Numbered from the stretch's first letter, positions 13,797-23,052 are shown. The stretch is 23,633 nt of DNA from an uncultured Oscillospiraceae bacterium (GCA_934553255.1 CAKTEZ010000021.1:1-23633), one strand, 5' to 3'. A program made the numbers and translations. The notes: generated by a model from the letters alone, not told the origin.

Positions 13797-15287
13797 TTAC
13801 TCAGCCTTGGCCGCAGCCTTGGACTTCTTATAGGGCTTGTTGTCCAGATCCTTGAGGGTCAGGCCAACGACCGCGCACAGCCAGTTGACGATGGGCATGA
13901 GCCAGTTGAAGATGGCCCACGGGCCGTAGCCGCCCGCCGTCCACGCGCTGATGTCCAGCGTGCTGGTAATGAACACGCCGCAGGTGTTCCACGGAATGAG
14001 GGCGGAAGTGACGGTGCCGGCGCCTTCAAGCGCACCGGAGAGGACCGCGGGATGCAGACCCATTTCCTTGTACTCCTCGGCATACATACGGCCGGGGACG
14101 ACGATGGAGATGTACTGCTCGGGCATGGTGGCATTGGAGAGGACGCAGGTGCACTCGGTGAGGAGCACGAGACCCGCGGGGCCCTTCGCCAGCTTCTTGA
14201 GGGAGTTGACGATGACCTCGAGCTGGTGGGTATCCTCCATAATGCCGCCGAACATCATGGCGATGATCGTCATGGAGACGGAGAACATCATGCCCATAAC
14301 GCCGCCGCTCTCAAGGAGGCGGGTCATGGTGTAGCTGGTCTCGGGCGTGAGGGTGGCTTCGAACATGGCGAGCGCTTCGTCGCTGAAGTAGTAGCCGTTC
14401 ATGCCGTAGTCAAACAGGGTGCCCATGTTGCAGTCGCTCTGGAAGATCATGCCGAGGATCGCGCCGGAGACGATGCCGAGGGTGATGCCGGGAATGGCGG
14501 GCATCTTCATGGCGACCGCCACGATGACGATGACCGGAGGCAAGAGCAGGAGCGGGTTGATGGTGAACACGGACTCCAGCGCGCCGGAGAACTCCGTCAC
14601 GCGGCTCATATCGGCGTCGCCGCCGTGATACTGCATGGCGCCGAGAATGCCGAAGGCAACGAGGGTGATGCCGTAGGTGATGCCGGTGGGGAGGATCATG
14701 CCCTTCACGTGGGTCATAACGTCGGTTCCGGCCATGGCGGGGGCGAGGTTCGTGGTATCGGACAGCGGGGACATCTTGTCGCCGAAGTAGGCGCCGGAGA
14801 GGACCGCGCCGGCGGTCATGCCGGGGCTCATGCCGAGGCCGAAGCCAATGCCCATGAGGGCGACGCCCATCGTACCCATCGTGCCCCAGGAGGTACCGGT
14901 GGCAAGAGAGGTGATGGAGCAAATGAGAACAGCCGCAATGAAGAAGATCGCGGGCTTGAGGACTTTCAGACCGTAATAGATCATCGTGGGAACGACGCCG
15001 GCATTGATCCACACGCCGATGAGGATACCGACGATGATGAGGATGCAGACAGACTGGAGGGCCTTATAAATGCCGTCCATCATCGCCTTTTCAATGGCTT
15101 CCCACTTGTAGCCGAGGTAGAGCGCCATCATAGCGGCGCCGAGGACGCCGATGAACATGGGAACGTGCGGGTCAACGCCGTATTTGACGATACCAAGCGC
15201 CAGCATGGCGATCAGGAACGCCATGGTGATCAGGGCTTCCCACAGCTTGGGCATACGCGGGGTCTTCACTTTCTTTTCTTCGCTCAC
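13797..15287 (-). CDS. nhaC: NhaC-family Na+/H+ antiporter
   Basis: The protein has about 496 residues and roughly 11-12 hydrophobic segments. Family signatures include TSLATGTSWGTMGTMGVALM, the polar segment GAYFGDKMSPLSDTTNLAPA, and ALIPWNTCGVFI near the C-terminus. NhaC-family carriers exchange sodium for protons; some relatives exchange organic acids or amino acids. The start is uncertain. A GTG at 15287 (VSEEKKVKTP) has AAAGG 13 bases upstream, whereas an ATG at 15317 has no ribosome site. I list the GTG. It is followed after 24 bases by the racemase gene. From memory, NhaC-type genes also neighbour orr in clostridial ornithine-degradation clusters, which would fit. Transcription probably starts at its own promoter near 15620. 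Confidence 0.85.
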   Translation of the reverse strand: MSEEKKVKTPRMPKLWEALITMAFLIAMLALGIVKYGVDPHVPMFIGVLGAAMMALYLGYKWEAIEKAMMDGIYKALQSVCILIIVGILIGVWINAGVVPTMIYYGLKVLKPAIFFIAAVLICSITSLATGTSWGTMGTMGVALMGIGFGLGMSPGMTAGAVLSGAYFGDKMSPLSDTTNLAPAMAGTDVMTHVKGMILPTGITYGITLVAFGILGAMQYHGGDADMSRVTEFSGALESVFTINPLLLLPPVIVIVAVAMKMPAIPGITLGIVSGAILGMIFQSDCNMGTLFDYGMNGYYFSDEALAMFEATLTPETSYTMTRLLESGGVMGMMFSVSMTIIAMMFGGIMEDTHQLEVIVNSLKKLAKGPAGLVLLTECTCVLSNATMPEQYISIVVPGRMYAEEYKEMGLHPAVLSGALEGAGTVTSALIPWNTCGVFITSTLDISAWTAGGYGPWAIFNWLMPIVNWLCAVVGLTLKDLDNKPYKKSKAAAKAE

Positions 15288-15608
15288 TTGATTGTACCAA
15301 CCTTTCTCTAAATACATGATGTGCACAGGGCGGACAATGCTCCGCCTGCACAGCTTCGTAGATGGTGAACACAGTTTTACGGTAGTTGCATGGAGTTTGT
15401 GCGCCCGCAGACCGGCAGATGAGACCGGCGGCGGGAAACATGATCTTGACGGTACTCCCCCTTTATTCGGTGATTTTTCCCTCCTTGAATGATCAGGAAA
15501 CGATTTGCTGCGGTCTCCCCGTCCCCCCTCGCCCCCCTGCGATAGAGGGGGACGGGGAAATTGCATTTGCAGTTGATTGGGGAAGGGCGCGGTATTCCGG
15601 CTAAATAT
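15288..15608 (-). other. Long structured 5' leader of the nhaC-racemase transcript
   Basis: From the promoter at 15615-15643 to the nhaC start there are about 320 bases without a credible gene. The stretch holds a C/G-rich hairpin (15517-15557), a region of repeated GACCGG words (15404-15432), and a second bulged hairpin just before the coding region (about 15320-15353, arms GTGCA..GGCGGA/TCCGCCTGCAC). I found no T-box TGGNACCGCG element and no riboswitch that I can name. Confidence 0.45.
15517..15557. repeat. C/G-rich inverted repeat in the nhaC leader
   Basis: Left arm 15517-15530 (CCCCGTCCCCCCTC) and right arm 15545-15557 (GAGGGGGACGGGG) pair with a single bulged base around a 14-base loop. 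Its extreme C/G composition differs from the flanking AT-rich sequence. It looks like a dispersed intergenic repeat unit, but only one copy is in the window. Confidence 0.6.
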
Positions 15609-15643
15609 GCAGATATTTTAGCATATTCTATACACGGTGGCAA
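15604..15643 (-). promoter_or_regulatory. Promoter of nhaC-racemase, with a dyad around the -10
   Basis: On the minus strand TTGCCA (15638-15643, 5/6) and TAAAAT (15615-15620, 5/6) are spaced by 17 bases. A perfect inverted repeat AATATGC (15604-15610) and GCATATT (15621-15627) brackets the -10, a typical operator position. No clear terminator separates argD from this promoter, so read-through from the arg operon is also possible. Confidence 0.7.
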
Positions 15644-15708
15644 GAGCCGCGCGCTTGCCCGTTCTCACAAATTTTGGCTTTCGCGCTTGGTGATAGCGCT
15701 GCTGCGGC

Positions 15709-16932
<1,224 letters not shown>

Positions 16933-16968
16933 GGTAGTAGTCCTCCTGTTTTAATATTTATGTATTTT

Positions 16969-17844
16969 TTACCATTTTATGCCGACGCTCGGACCCTCGG
17001 TGCCGATCGTCGTGCCGGTGCCTTCGGTGGTGAAGGCCTCATAGAGAACGGAGTGAGGCTTGCGGCCGTCGATGATGTGGACGCTGGTGACACCCTCCTC
17101 GATGGCCTCGACGCAGCAGTCCACCTTGGGGATCATGCCGCCCGCGATGGTACCCTTGTCCTTGAGCGCCGGAACATCTTTGATGTTCAGGTAGCTGATG
17201 ACGTCGCGCACCTTGATGTCGTTGCACAGGCCCTCGATGTCGGTGAGGATGACGAGCTTCTCCGCGCCGAGGGCGCTGGCAAGCTTGCCCGCGGCGGTGT
17301 CGCCGTTGATGTTGTAGGTATTGCCCTGTCCGTCGGTGCCGACGGGGGCGATGACGGGAATGAAGCCCGCGTCGAGCATGGCGTTGATGGCGTCGGCATT
17401 GACATAGTCGATGTCGCCGACGAAGCCCAGCTCCTCGCTGCGCTTGTGGCAGTGATAGATGTCGCCGCTCACGCCGGAGAGGCCGACCGCCCTGCCGCCG
17501 ATCTGGTTGATCTTGCCGACCAGCTCGGTGTTGACCTGACCGACGAGGACCATCTCGACCACGCGCATGATGTCCTCGGATGTGTAGCGCAGGCCGTTGA
17601 TGAACTGCACGGGAATGTCGAGCTTTTCAAGCATCTTGTTGATGCCCGGGCCGCCGCCGTGGCTGAGCACGGGCTTGAGGCCGAGAAGCTTGAGCATCAC
17701 AACATCGTGCAGCACGGCGTCCTTAAGTTCATCGTTGATCATGGCGTTGCCGCCGTACTTGATGACGATGACCTTGCCCTGATACCTGCTCAGGTAGGGC
17801 ATCGCCTCCATGAGGGTCTCTACCTTCTTCGCAACGTCGCTCAT
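16969..17844 (-). CDS. argB: Acetylglutamate kinase
   Basis: This 291-residue amino-acid kinase phosphorylates N-acetylglutamate with ATP. Motifs are VIVIKYGGNAM (25-35, catalytic K29), the glycine loop SHGGGPGINK (61-70), NGDTAAGKLA (180-189) and GGMIPK (235-240). A 24-residue N-terminal helix precedes the kinase core (ending MPYLSRYQG), and the C-terminus carries EGTGTTIG. Both are features of hexameric, arginine-inhibited family members, so feedback inhibition by arginine is likely. TAAGGAGG precedes the ATG. It starts 12 bases after the argJ stop. Confidence 0.95.
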   Translation of the reverse strand: MSDVAKKVETLMEAMPYLSRYQGKVIVIKYGGNAMINDELKDAVLHDVVMLKLLGLKPVLSHGGGPGINKMLEKLDIPVQFINGLRYTSEDIMRVVEMVLVGQVNTELVGKINQIGGRAVGLSGVSGDIYHCHKRSEELGFVGDIDYVNADAINAMLDAGFIPVIAPVGTDGQGNTYNINGDTAAGKLASALGAEKLVILTDIEGLCNDIKVRDVISYLNIKDVPALKDKGTIAGGMIPKVDCCVEAIEEGVTSVHIIDGRKPHSVLYEAFTTEGTGTTIGTEGPSVGIKW

Positions 17845-17856
17845 GGGTGATCCTCC

Positions 17857-19083
17857 TTAGGTGCGGTAGTCGCCGTTGATCTTGACATACTCATAGGTGA
17901 GGTCGCAGCCGTAGGCGACCGCCTTGCCGTCGCCGCTGTGGAAGTCGACCACGACGGTGACATCATGCTCGGTCAGCACGGCCTTGGCCAGCTCTTCGCT
18001 GAAGTCGGTGCCGAAGCCGTCCTTCATGACCTGCACCTCGCCGGCAGCGCTCTTGATGATGCAGTCGGCCTTGGTGGGGTCGACATCCGCGCCGGAGTAG
18101 CCGGCAGCCGCCATGATGCGGCCCCAGTTCGCGTCGCGGCCGAACACGGCGGCCTTGAACAGGGTGGAGCCGGCGATGGCCTTGGCGACCAGACGGGCGT
18201 CATGCTCGGTGGGCAGGCCGTAGGACTCGACGACGATCAGATGGGTCGCGCCCTCGCCGTCGGAGGCGATGCGGCGGGCCATGTCGATGCAGATGTGCTC
18301 GATGAGACCGGCGAGAGCCGCCTTGTCCTCCTCGGTCTTGACCTCGACGCCGGAGGCGCCGTTGGCGAGCAGGATCATGGTGTCGTTGGTGGAGGTGTCG
18401 CCGTCGACGGTGCACATATTGAAGCTCTTGTCGATGGCGTTGCGGAGCATCACCTGCAGGTCGGCGGACGCGCACTTGGCGTCGGTGGTGACATAGGCGA
18501 GGGTGGTAGCCATGTTGGGGTGGATCATGCCGCTGCCCTTCGCCATCGCGCCGATGCGGATGGTGCCGGAGGACAGCTCGAGCTCGTAGGCGGACTCCTT
18601 GCGGACGGTGTCGGTGGTCATGATGGCATAGGCCGCGTCGGAGCCGTTGGCCTTGTCGAGCTTGGCGGGGATGATCTGACGGACGCCCTCGAGCACCTTC
18701 TCGACGGGCAGCTTCTGACCGATGACGCCGGTGGAGCAGACGAAGACCTCGTTCTCGCCCACGCCGAGGAGCTTCTCGGCCTCACGCTCGACGGTCCTGG
18801 CGTCCTCGATGCCCTGCGTGCCGGTGGCGGCGTTGGCATTGCCGGAGTTGATGACGATGGCGCGCGCCTTGCCGTTCTTGAGGATCTCACGGTCGAGAAT
18901 GACGGGAGCGGCGCAGAACTTGTTGGTGGTGAACACCGCGGCGCAGGACGCCTCGGTCTCGGAGTAGAGGACGGCCACATCGGGCTTGTGGGACTTGCGG
19001 CTCTTCACGCCGACATACACAGCGCCCGCGGTAAAGCCCTTGGGAGAGGTGATGCCGCCGCCTTCGATCACTTTGTATTCCAT
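17857..19083 (-). CDS. argJ: Glutamate N-acetyltransferase / ornithine acetyltransferase
   Basis: This 408-residue Ntn-type enzyme transfers the acetyl group from N-acetylornithine to glutamate, recycling it and releasing ornithine. The self-cleavage site is visible in HPNMATTLAYV, with cleavage expected between A192 and T193; T193 becomes the nucleophile. The oxyanion region is STGVIGQKLP (117-126). Whether it also uses acetyl-CoA for first-step acetylglutamate synthesis (bifunctional form) cannot be told from sequence. No separate argA is present in the window, which makes bifunctionality plausible. AAAAGGAG precedes the ATG. It is second in the operon, 58 bases after argC. Confidence 0.95.
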   Translation of the reverse strand: MEYKVIEGGGITSPKGFTAGAVYVGVKSRKSHKPDVAVLYSETEASCAAVFTTNKFCAAPVILDREILKNGKARAIVINSGNANAATGTQGIEDARTVEREAEKLLGVGENEVFVCSTGVIGQKLPVEKVLEGVRQIIPAKLDKANGSDAAYAIMTTDTVRKESAYELELSSGTIRIGAMAKGSGMIHPNMATTLAYVTTDAKCASADLQVMLRNAIDKSFNMCTVDGDTSTNDTMILLANGASGVEVKTEEDKAALAGLIEHICIDMARRIASDGEGATHLIVVESYGLPTEHDARLVAKAIAGSTLFKAAVFGRDANWGRIMAAAGYSGADVDPTKADCIIKSAAGEVQVMKDGFGTDFSEELAKAVLTEHDVTVVVDFHSGDGKAVAYGCDLTYEYVKINGDYRT

Positions 19084-19141
19084 ACTGTTTGTTCTCCTTT
19101 TCGTTTTAGATTGGGGGGGATCTATATCAAAAGGTGTTTGC

Positions 19142-20215
19142 TTACGGATACATGGGGGGCATCATCAGGCCGGTGGTCTCGGGCAGGCCCATGATGAGGT
19201 TCATGTTCTGGATCGCCTGACCGGCGGCGCCCTTGCCGATGTTGTCGATGACGGAGGAAACGATCAGTCGGTGGGTGCGGGAGTCAAAGGTCGGGGTCAT
19301 CTCGACGAAGTTGGTGCCATAGGCCCACTTGGTCTGGACGGGCAGGTTGGCCGGGAAGACCTTGACGAAGGGTTCGTCCTTGTAGAACTCCTTATACATC
19401 TCGTAGACTTCCTCGTTGGTGAAGTCCTTGTCGCAGGTGGCGTAGATGGTGACCTCGATGCCGCGGACCTGCGGGAGGAGGTGCGGCTGGAAGTTGATGT
19501 ACTGCCAGGTCTCGGGCTTCATCAGATCCTTGCCGGTGATGTAGGCGATGTTCTGCTCGATCTCAGGGGTGTGGCGGTGACCGCCGCCGAGCGCGTAGGC
19601 GCAGAAGTTGTTTTCCGCCTCGGTGAGGAGCTTGTTGAGGGCGGGACGGCGGCCGGCGCCGGTGTAGCCGCTCTTGGCGTCGATGACGATGGTGTTTTCC
19701 ACGATATGGCCGGTCTTGAGCATGGGCTGGAGGCCGAGAGTGGAGGCGGTGGGATAGCAGCCGGGGTTGGCGATGAGCTTCTTGCCCTTGGCCAGCTCAC
19801 GGTTCATCTCGGGCATACTGTAGACGGCGTCGTGGGTCATCTGGGGATTGGTGTGCTTGTCGCCGTACCACTTCTCCCAGACGCGCACATCGCGGAAGCG
19901 GATGTCCGCGCCGATGTCGATGATGCGGGAGCCCTCGGCAAGGACGATCTCCGCCCACTTGGCGACCGCGCCGGAGGGGACCTGGATCATCACGACATCG
20001 CTCTTGCGGGCGGTCTCGCGGACATTCTCCTCGGTGAGGTCCATAATGGTCTGGTCATAGAAGCCGCGCAGGGCGGGATGATGGGTGGAGATGGAATCGC
20101 CCACACCGTAGGTATCGAGAACATTGACGAGTTCGCCGTCGGGATGGTTGACCATCATACGCAGCACTTCGCCGCAGACATAGCCGGTCGCACCGATGCA
20201 GGAATAGTGGATCAT
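19142..20215 (-). CDS. argC: N-acetyl-gamma-glutamyl-phosphate reductase
   Basis: This 357-residue NADPH-dependent reductase makes N-acetylglutamate semialdehyde. The N-terminal nucleotide-binding motif is GATGYVCGEVLR (8-19); the catalytic cysteine is C153 in ANPGCYPTAS, and the GGGHRHTPEIEQ segment carries the conserved histidine. Length is normal for the long type of ArgC. AAGGAGG lies just upstream of the ATG at 20215, so the 19 extra codons available upstream, which run through a leader hairpin, are rejected. It is the first gene of argC-J-B-D and is divergent from a LysR gene. Confidence 0.95.
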   Translation of the reverse strand: MIHYSCIGATGYVCGEVLRMMVNHPDGELVNVLDTYGVGDSISTHHPALRGFYDQTIMDLTEENVRETARKSDVVMIQVPSGAVAKWAEIVLAEGSRIIDIGADIRFRDVRVWEKWYGDKHTNPQMTHDAVYSMPEMNRELAKGKKLIANPGCYPTASTLGLQPMLKTGHIVENTIVIDAKSGYTGAGRRPALNKLLTEAENNFCAYALGGGHRHTPEIEQNIAYITGKDLMKPETWQYINFQPHLLPQVRGIEVTIYATCDKDFTNEEVYEMYKEFYKDEPFVKVFPANLPVQTKWAYGTNFVEMTPTFDSRTHRLIVSSVIDNIGKGAAGQAIQNMNLIMGLPETTGLMMPPMYP

Positions 20216-20239
20216 GGTAGTTTCCTCCTTAAAATTCTC

Positions 20240-20277
20240 GCGGTTTGCAAATTTGCCCTCGCGCACTTGCAAACCGC
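20240..20277 (-). promoter_or_regulatory. Perfect hairpin in the argC leader
   Basis: Arms GCGGTTTGCAA (20240-20250) and TTGCAAACCGC (20267-20277) form an 11-bp perfect stem with a 16-base loop. It ends about ten bases before the argC ribosome site, inside the predicted leader of about 86 nt. No T-run follows, so it is not a simple terminator. Confidence 0.6.
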
Positions 20278-20307
20278 ATCACGATAGTGTAAATTTACTG
20301 CTCTTAC

Positions 20308-20336
20308 AGTATATATTTTTAAGGGGAAATGCACAA
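20308..20336 (-). promoter_or_regulatory. Probable argC operon promoter
   Basis: On the minus strand TTGTGC (20331-20336, 3/6) and TATACT (20308-20313, 5/6) are spaced by 17 bases. The weak -35 would suit a promoter that needs an activator such as the adjacent LysR protein. Confidence 0.55.
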
Positions 20337-20357
20337 GAAAATCATTGTTCTGCTCAA

Positions 20358-20374
20358 CATTCCAAAACGGAATG
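20358..20374. promoter_or_regulatory. T-N11-A dyad between argC and lysR (candidate LysR operator)
   Basis: CATTCC-AAAAC-GGAATG is a perfect inverted repeat containing T-N11-A (T20360, A20372), the classic LysR-type recognition geometry. It lies just upstream of both divergent -35 elements, two bases before that of lysR and 22 bases before that of argC. Confidence 0.55.
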
Positions 20375-20375
20375 C

Positions 20376-20404
20376 TTGACAAATTATTCACGGTCCGATA
20401 TAGT
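20376..20404 (+). promoter_or_regulatory. Promoter of the second lysR gene
   Basis: TTGACA (20376-20381, perfect) and TATAGT (20399-20404, 5/6) with a 17-base spacer, about 27 bases upstream of the LysR start. Confidence 0.85.
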
Positions 20405-20431
20405 GCAGCTATATGCAAGGAGATGAAAGAT

Positions 20432-21364
20432 ATGATCCACAAATACCTCGCCTACCTGAAAACCATCGAGACCGGAAGCATCACGCAGGCCGCCGCCGCG
20501 CTGGGCTACACGCAGTCCGCCGTGAGCCGCATGATCGCCGATCTGGAGGAGGCGTGGAATGTTCCCCTGCTCACGCGGAACCGCTCGGGCATTGAGATCA
20601 GCTCGGAGGGAACGCAGCTTCTGCCCATTCTGCAGGCCATCGTCAAGGGACAGGATGAGTTGAATTTTGCCGTCGGCGAGCTGCACGGCCTGCAAAACGG
20701 TCTTATCCGCGTGGGCGCCTTCACCAGCATGGCGACCGGCTGGATGCCGCTGATGATCAAGACCTTCCACGAAAAATACCCGAACATCCGCTTCCAGATC
20801 TTCAACGGCGAGTACAACCAGATCGCCACCTGGCTGCGCCGCGGGCAGATCGACTGCGGCTTCCTTGCGCTCCCCTGCTCCAACGACTTCGACACCACCT
20901 TTCTCCTGCGCGACTCGCTGACGGTCATTCTGCCGCCGACGCACCCGCTGCGCGACGCGGACTGCTTCCCCGTCAGCCGCCTGTCGGACGAGGATTTCAT
21001 CAGCCTCAAGGAGGAGCAGGACTACGAGATCAACCTGTTTTTAGAACACCTCAGGCAGTCGCCGCGCATCAAGTTCGAGGTCAGCAGCGACTTTGCTATT
21101 CTCGCCATGGTCGAGTGCGGACTTGGCATCAGCGTGGTGCATGACCTCATCCTGCACCCCAACCGCCACGGCATCATCAAAAAGCCGCTCGACCAGCCCT
21201 ATTACCGCGACATCGCCATCGCCACGAGCGCGGCGGCACAGCCCTCGACCATCACGCAGATGTTCTGTCAGCACGCCATCGAGTGGGCGCGCAACACCAG
21301 CCCCGCCATCGCGCCCGCCACACCGGAGGCGGAGGGCTACGCGGAGCTTGCGAAGGAACCGTAA
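20432..21364 (+). CDS. LysR-family regulator divergent from the arg operon
   Basis: This 310-residue LysR protein has its helix-turn-helix in YLAYLKTIETGSITQAAAAL (5-24), GYTQSAVSRMIADLEEAWNV, LLTRNRSGIEIS. An effector-binding domain and an Ala/Pro-rich tail follow. The start at 20432 has AAGGAG nine bases upstream; the longer frame to 20345 crosses the promoter and is rejected. It lies head to head with argC, and a T-N11-A dyad lies between the promoters. It is therefore the best candidate for control of the argCJBD genes. In many Firmicutes arginine genes are governed by ArgR/AhrC, so a LysR regulator here would be unusual. The effector is unknown; arginine, ornithine or lysine would be first guesses. 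Confidence 0.9.
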   Translation: MIHKYLAYLKTIETGSITQAAAALGYTQSAVSRMIADLEEAWNVPLLTRNRSGIEISSEGTQLLPILQAIVKGQDELNFAVGELHGLQNGLIRVGAFTSMATGWMPLMIKTFHEKYPNIRFQIFNGEYNQIATWLRRGQIDCGFLALPCSNDFDTTFLLRDSLTVILPPTHPLRDADCFPVSRLSDEDFISLKEEQDYEINLFLEHLRQSPRIKFEVSSDFAILAMVECGLGISVVHDLILHPNRHGIIKKPLDQPYYRDIAIATSAAAQPSTITQMFCQHAIEWARNTSPAIAPATPEAEGYAELAKEP

Positions 21365-21374
21365 GAACAGGACC

Positions 21375-21409
21375 GAAAGCGGAAGGACCGAAACGGTCCT
21401 TCCGCTTTC
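21375..21409 (+). terminator. Terminator hairpin after the second lysR gene
   Basis: A perfect 16-bp stem (21375-21390 and 21394-21409) with an AAA loop, ten bases past the LysR stop. The following sequence TCTGCATTTT is only partly T-rich. It also separates LysR from the convergent SLH-glycosidase gene. Confidence 0.68.
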
Positions 21410-21423
21410 TCTGCATTTTGGGG

Positions 21424-23052
21424 TCACTTCATCAGAACGCTCATCACATCGTAATGCAGTCCCTCATCGGGATAGTCCGGTATGAGACCGAGCCGCCAGA
21501 CGGAGACCGAATTCACGCCCACAAGTTTGGCACAGGAGAGCTTTTCAGCGATGCTGCGCGCGTCCTCGTACCAGAGGAAAATGTTCTGTCCGCTCTCGGT
21601 GGTGTAGGTACACCACGGGCTGCGGAACGAGTCTGACCAACCCATCACGGTATCACTCTGACGCAGGCGTTTGTATACGGTGGTTTGGAGCGGGTGCGTG
21701 GAACGGGCGGCGGTGAGTCTGCCGTCCGCGTTCGTCTGCCACGCGCGGGCGTCCATGCTGACGGCAAGGGTCAGCTTCGCGGGATCGTCCATCTCCGCCG
21801 CCGCGGTGCGGACGGCGTAGTAGACCTTATAGAGCGGCGCACAGGCATGATTGCGGTAGTAGGTCGAGTTCAGAAAGCCCGTGAGGTCGGTCGCGGCGTA
21901 GTCGTGCGCCATGAGGATCACGCGGTCACAGAGCGCGCCGAGGGTCTTGAAGTCGTAGCCGTCGAAGTGGGCGTCGCCGTAAACGGCGGGCATGACGGCG
22001 GCATAGAGCGTCTTGTTCTCGGCGTGCAGCGCCGCGGAAAGCTCCGTCAGAAAGGCGTTGAAGTTCTCCTTGTCCGCGGCGCGCAGCCCCTCAAAGTCGA
22101 TGGTGACGCCGCTGTAGGGATTGTAGCCGAGGTCCGGGTACACGCGCTCCAGCTCCGCCAGGATCTCCGCGACCGCAAGTATCGGCGCGCGCCCGTCGCT
22201 GAGCATAGCGCGCAGGCTGCTGCCGGACATGAACACATTGAGCTTCAGCTCCACGCCCGCCTCGCGCAGCGCGGGGACCACATCGGCATAGCCCGCAGGA
22301 AGGTAGAAGCCCGAGCTGTCGTCGTTTACGGTGGAGAGCTTTACGCCGTTCTCCGCGTCGTAGGTCATGTGGCTCCAGCCGAGGCTGACCGCGTCGAACC
22401 GCTTGGCCTGCTCCAGTTGGGAATAGGACGAGAGCGCGTAGAAGGCGTGCCTCCATTCCAGAGGCGCGTTGTACTTTTCGCAGACGCGCACGAGCATGGC
22501 GGCCGCTTGCTCGCGCGTGGCGGTGCCGTCCGGCTCGAAGGTCGTCTCGGTCGCGCCGGTGGTCATGCCGATCTCATAGGCGATGGCGATGTAGCCGCGC
22601 TGGGCGGTCACATCGGTGAAGGGCAGCGCCGCGTTCGCGTCCGCCTTTGCCAACGCGCCGAGGCCGAGCGCACGCACGAGCATGACCGCCATCTCGCGGC
22701 GCGTGATGGCGTCCTTGGGACGGAATTTGCCGCCCGCGTCGATCACGCCGTTGGCGGCGGCGGTGTTGATCGCGCCGCGCGCCCATGAGGACGCAATGTC
22801 GATGGCGGCGTCCTCCCCGCTCACGCTCTCCCAGCCGAACATCCGCACCAGCACCGTGACAAACTGCTCGCGCGAGATCGTCTCACCGTAGCCGAACACG
22901 CCCTCGCCCACGCCGTTCATCAGGCCGTACTCCGCCGCCTTGTCCACGCTCTCGCGCGCCCACGAGGTCTCCGGCACATCGGTATATTCCGCGGCGAACG
23001 CCGTGGTGGTCAGCAGCAGGGAAAAAATCAGGGAAAACAGGGTCTTTTTCAT
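21424..23052 (-). CDS. Secreted SLH-domain protein with GH18-type glycosidase domain
   Basis: The product has 542 residues: a signal peptide (1-20, cleavage after AFA), three S-layer-homology repeats (about 22-73, 84-130, 145-194; FTDV and TREQ/SREQ/TRRE motifs), and a glycoside hydrolase family 18-like barrel (about 203-542). The barrel strand GVTIDFEGL (315-323) places the catalytic glutamate at E321, and the MAHDY segment (381-385) replaces the usual MxYD. SVWRLG near the C-terminus is the usual last strand. GH18 proteins with this form of the motif (YaaH/YvbX-like) act on peptidoglycan or spore cortex, and the SLH repeats should anchor it to the cell wall. The start at 23052 has GGAGG seven bases upstream. 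The frame further upstream is non-coding. Confidence 0.87.
   Translation of the reverse strand: MKKTLFSLIFSLLLTTTAFAAEYTDVPETSWARESVDKAAEYGLMNGVGEGVFGYGETISREQFVTVLVRMFGWESVSGEDAAIDIASSWARGAINTAAANGVIDAGGKFRPKDAITRREMAVMLVRALGLGALAKADANAALPFTDVTAQRGYIAIAYEIGMTTGATETTFEPDGTATREQAAAMLVRVCEKYNAPLEWRHAFYALSSYSQLEQAKRFDAVSLGWSHMTYDAENGVKLSTVNDDSSGFYLPAGYADVVPALREAGVELKLNVFMSGSSLRAMLSDGRAPILAVAEILAELERVYPDLGYNPYSGVTIDFEGLRAADKENFNAFLTELSAALHAENKTLYAAVMPAVYGDAHFDGYDFKTLGALCDRVILMAHDYAATDLTGFLNSTYYRNHACAPLYKVYYAVRTAAAEMDDPAKLTLAVSMDARAWQTNADGRLTAARSTHPLQTTVYKRLRQSDTVMGWSDSFRSPWCTYTTESGQNIFLWYEDARSIAEKLSCAKLVGVNSVSVWRLGLIPDYPDEGLHYDVMSVLMK

Noticed and set aside
13101..15311. 736-codon plus-strand frame opposite the racemase and nhaC
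   Set aside because: It spans two real minus-strand genes and is His/Asp/Ala-rich with no domain. It results from codon bias.
15288..15340. T-box-like GGTTGGTACAATC sequence near the nhaC start
   Set aside because: It lacks the conserved TGGNACCGCG core, specifier loop and following terminator.
15288..15566. N-terminal extension of NhaC and a short frame starting at 15441
   Set aside because: The extension crosses the C/G-rich hairpin and reads as low-complexity sequence. The short frame overlaps the nhaC start and has no ribosome site.
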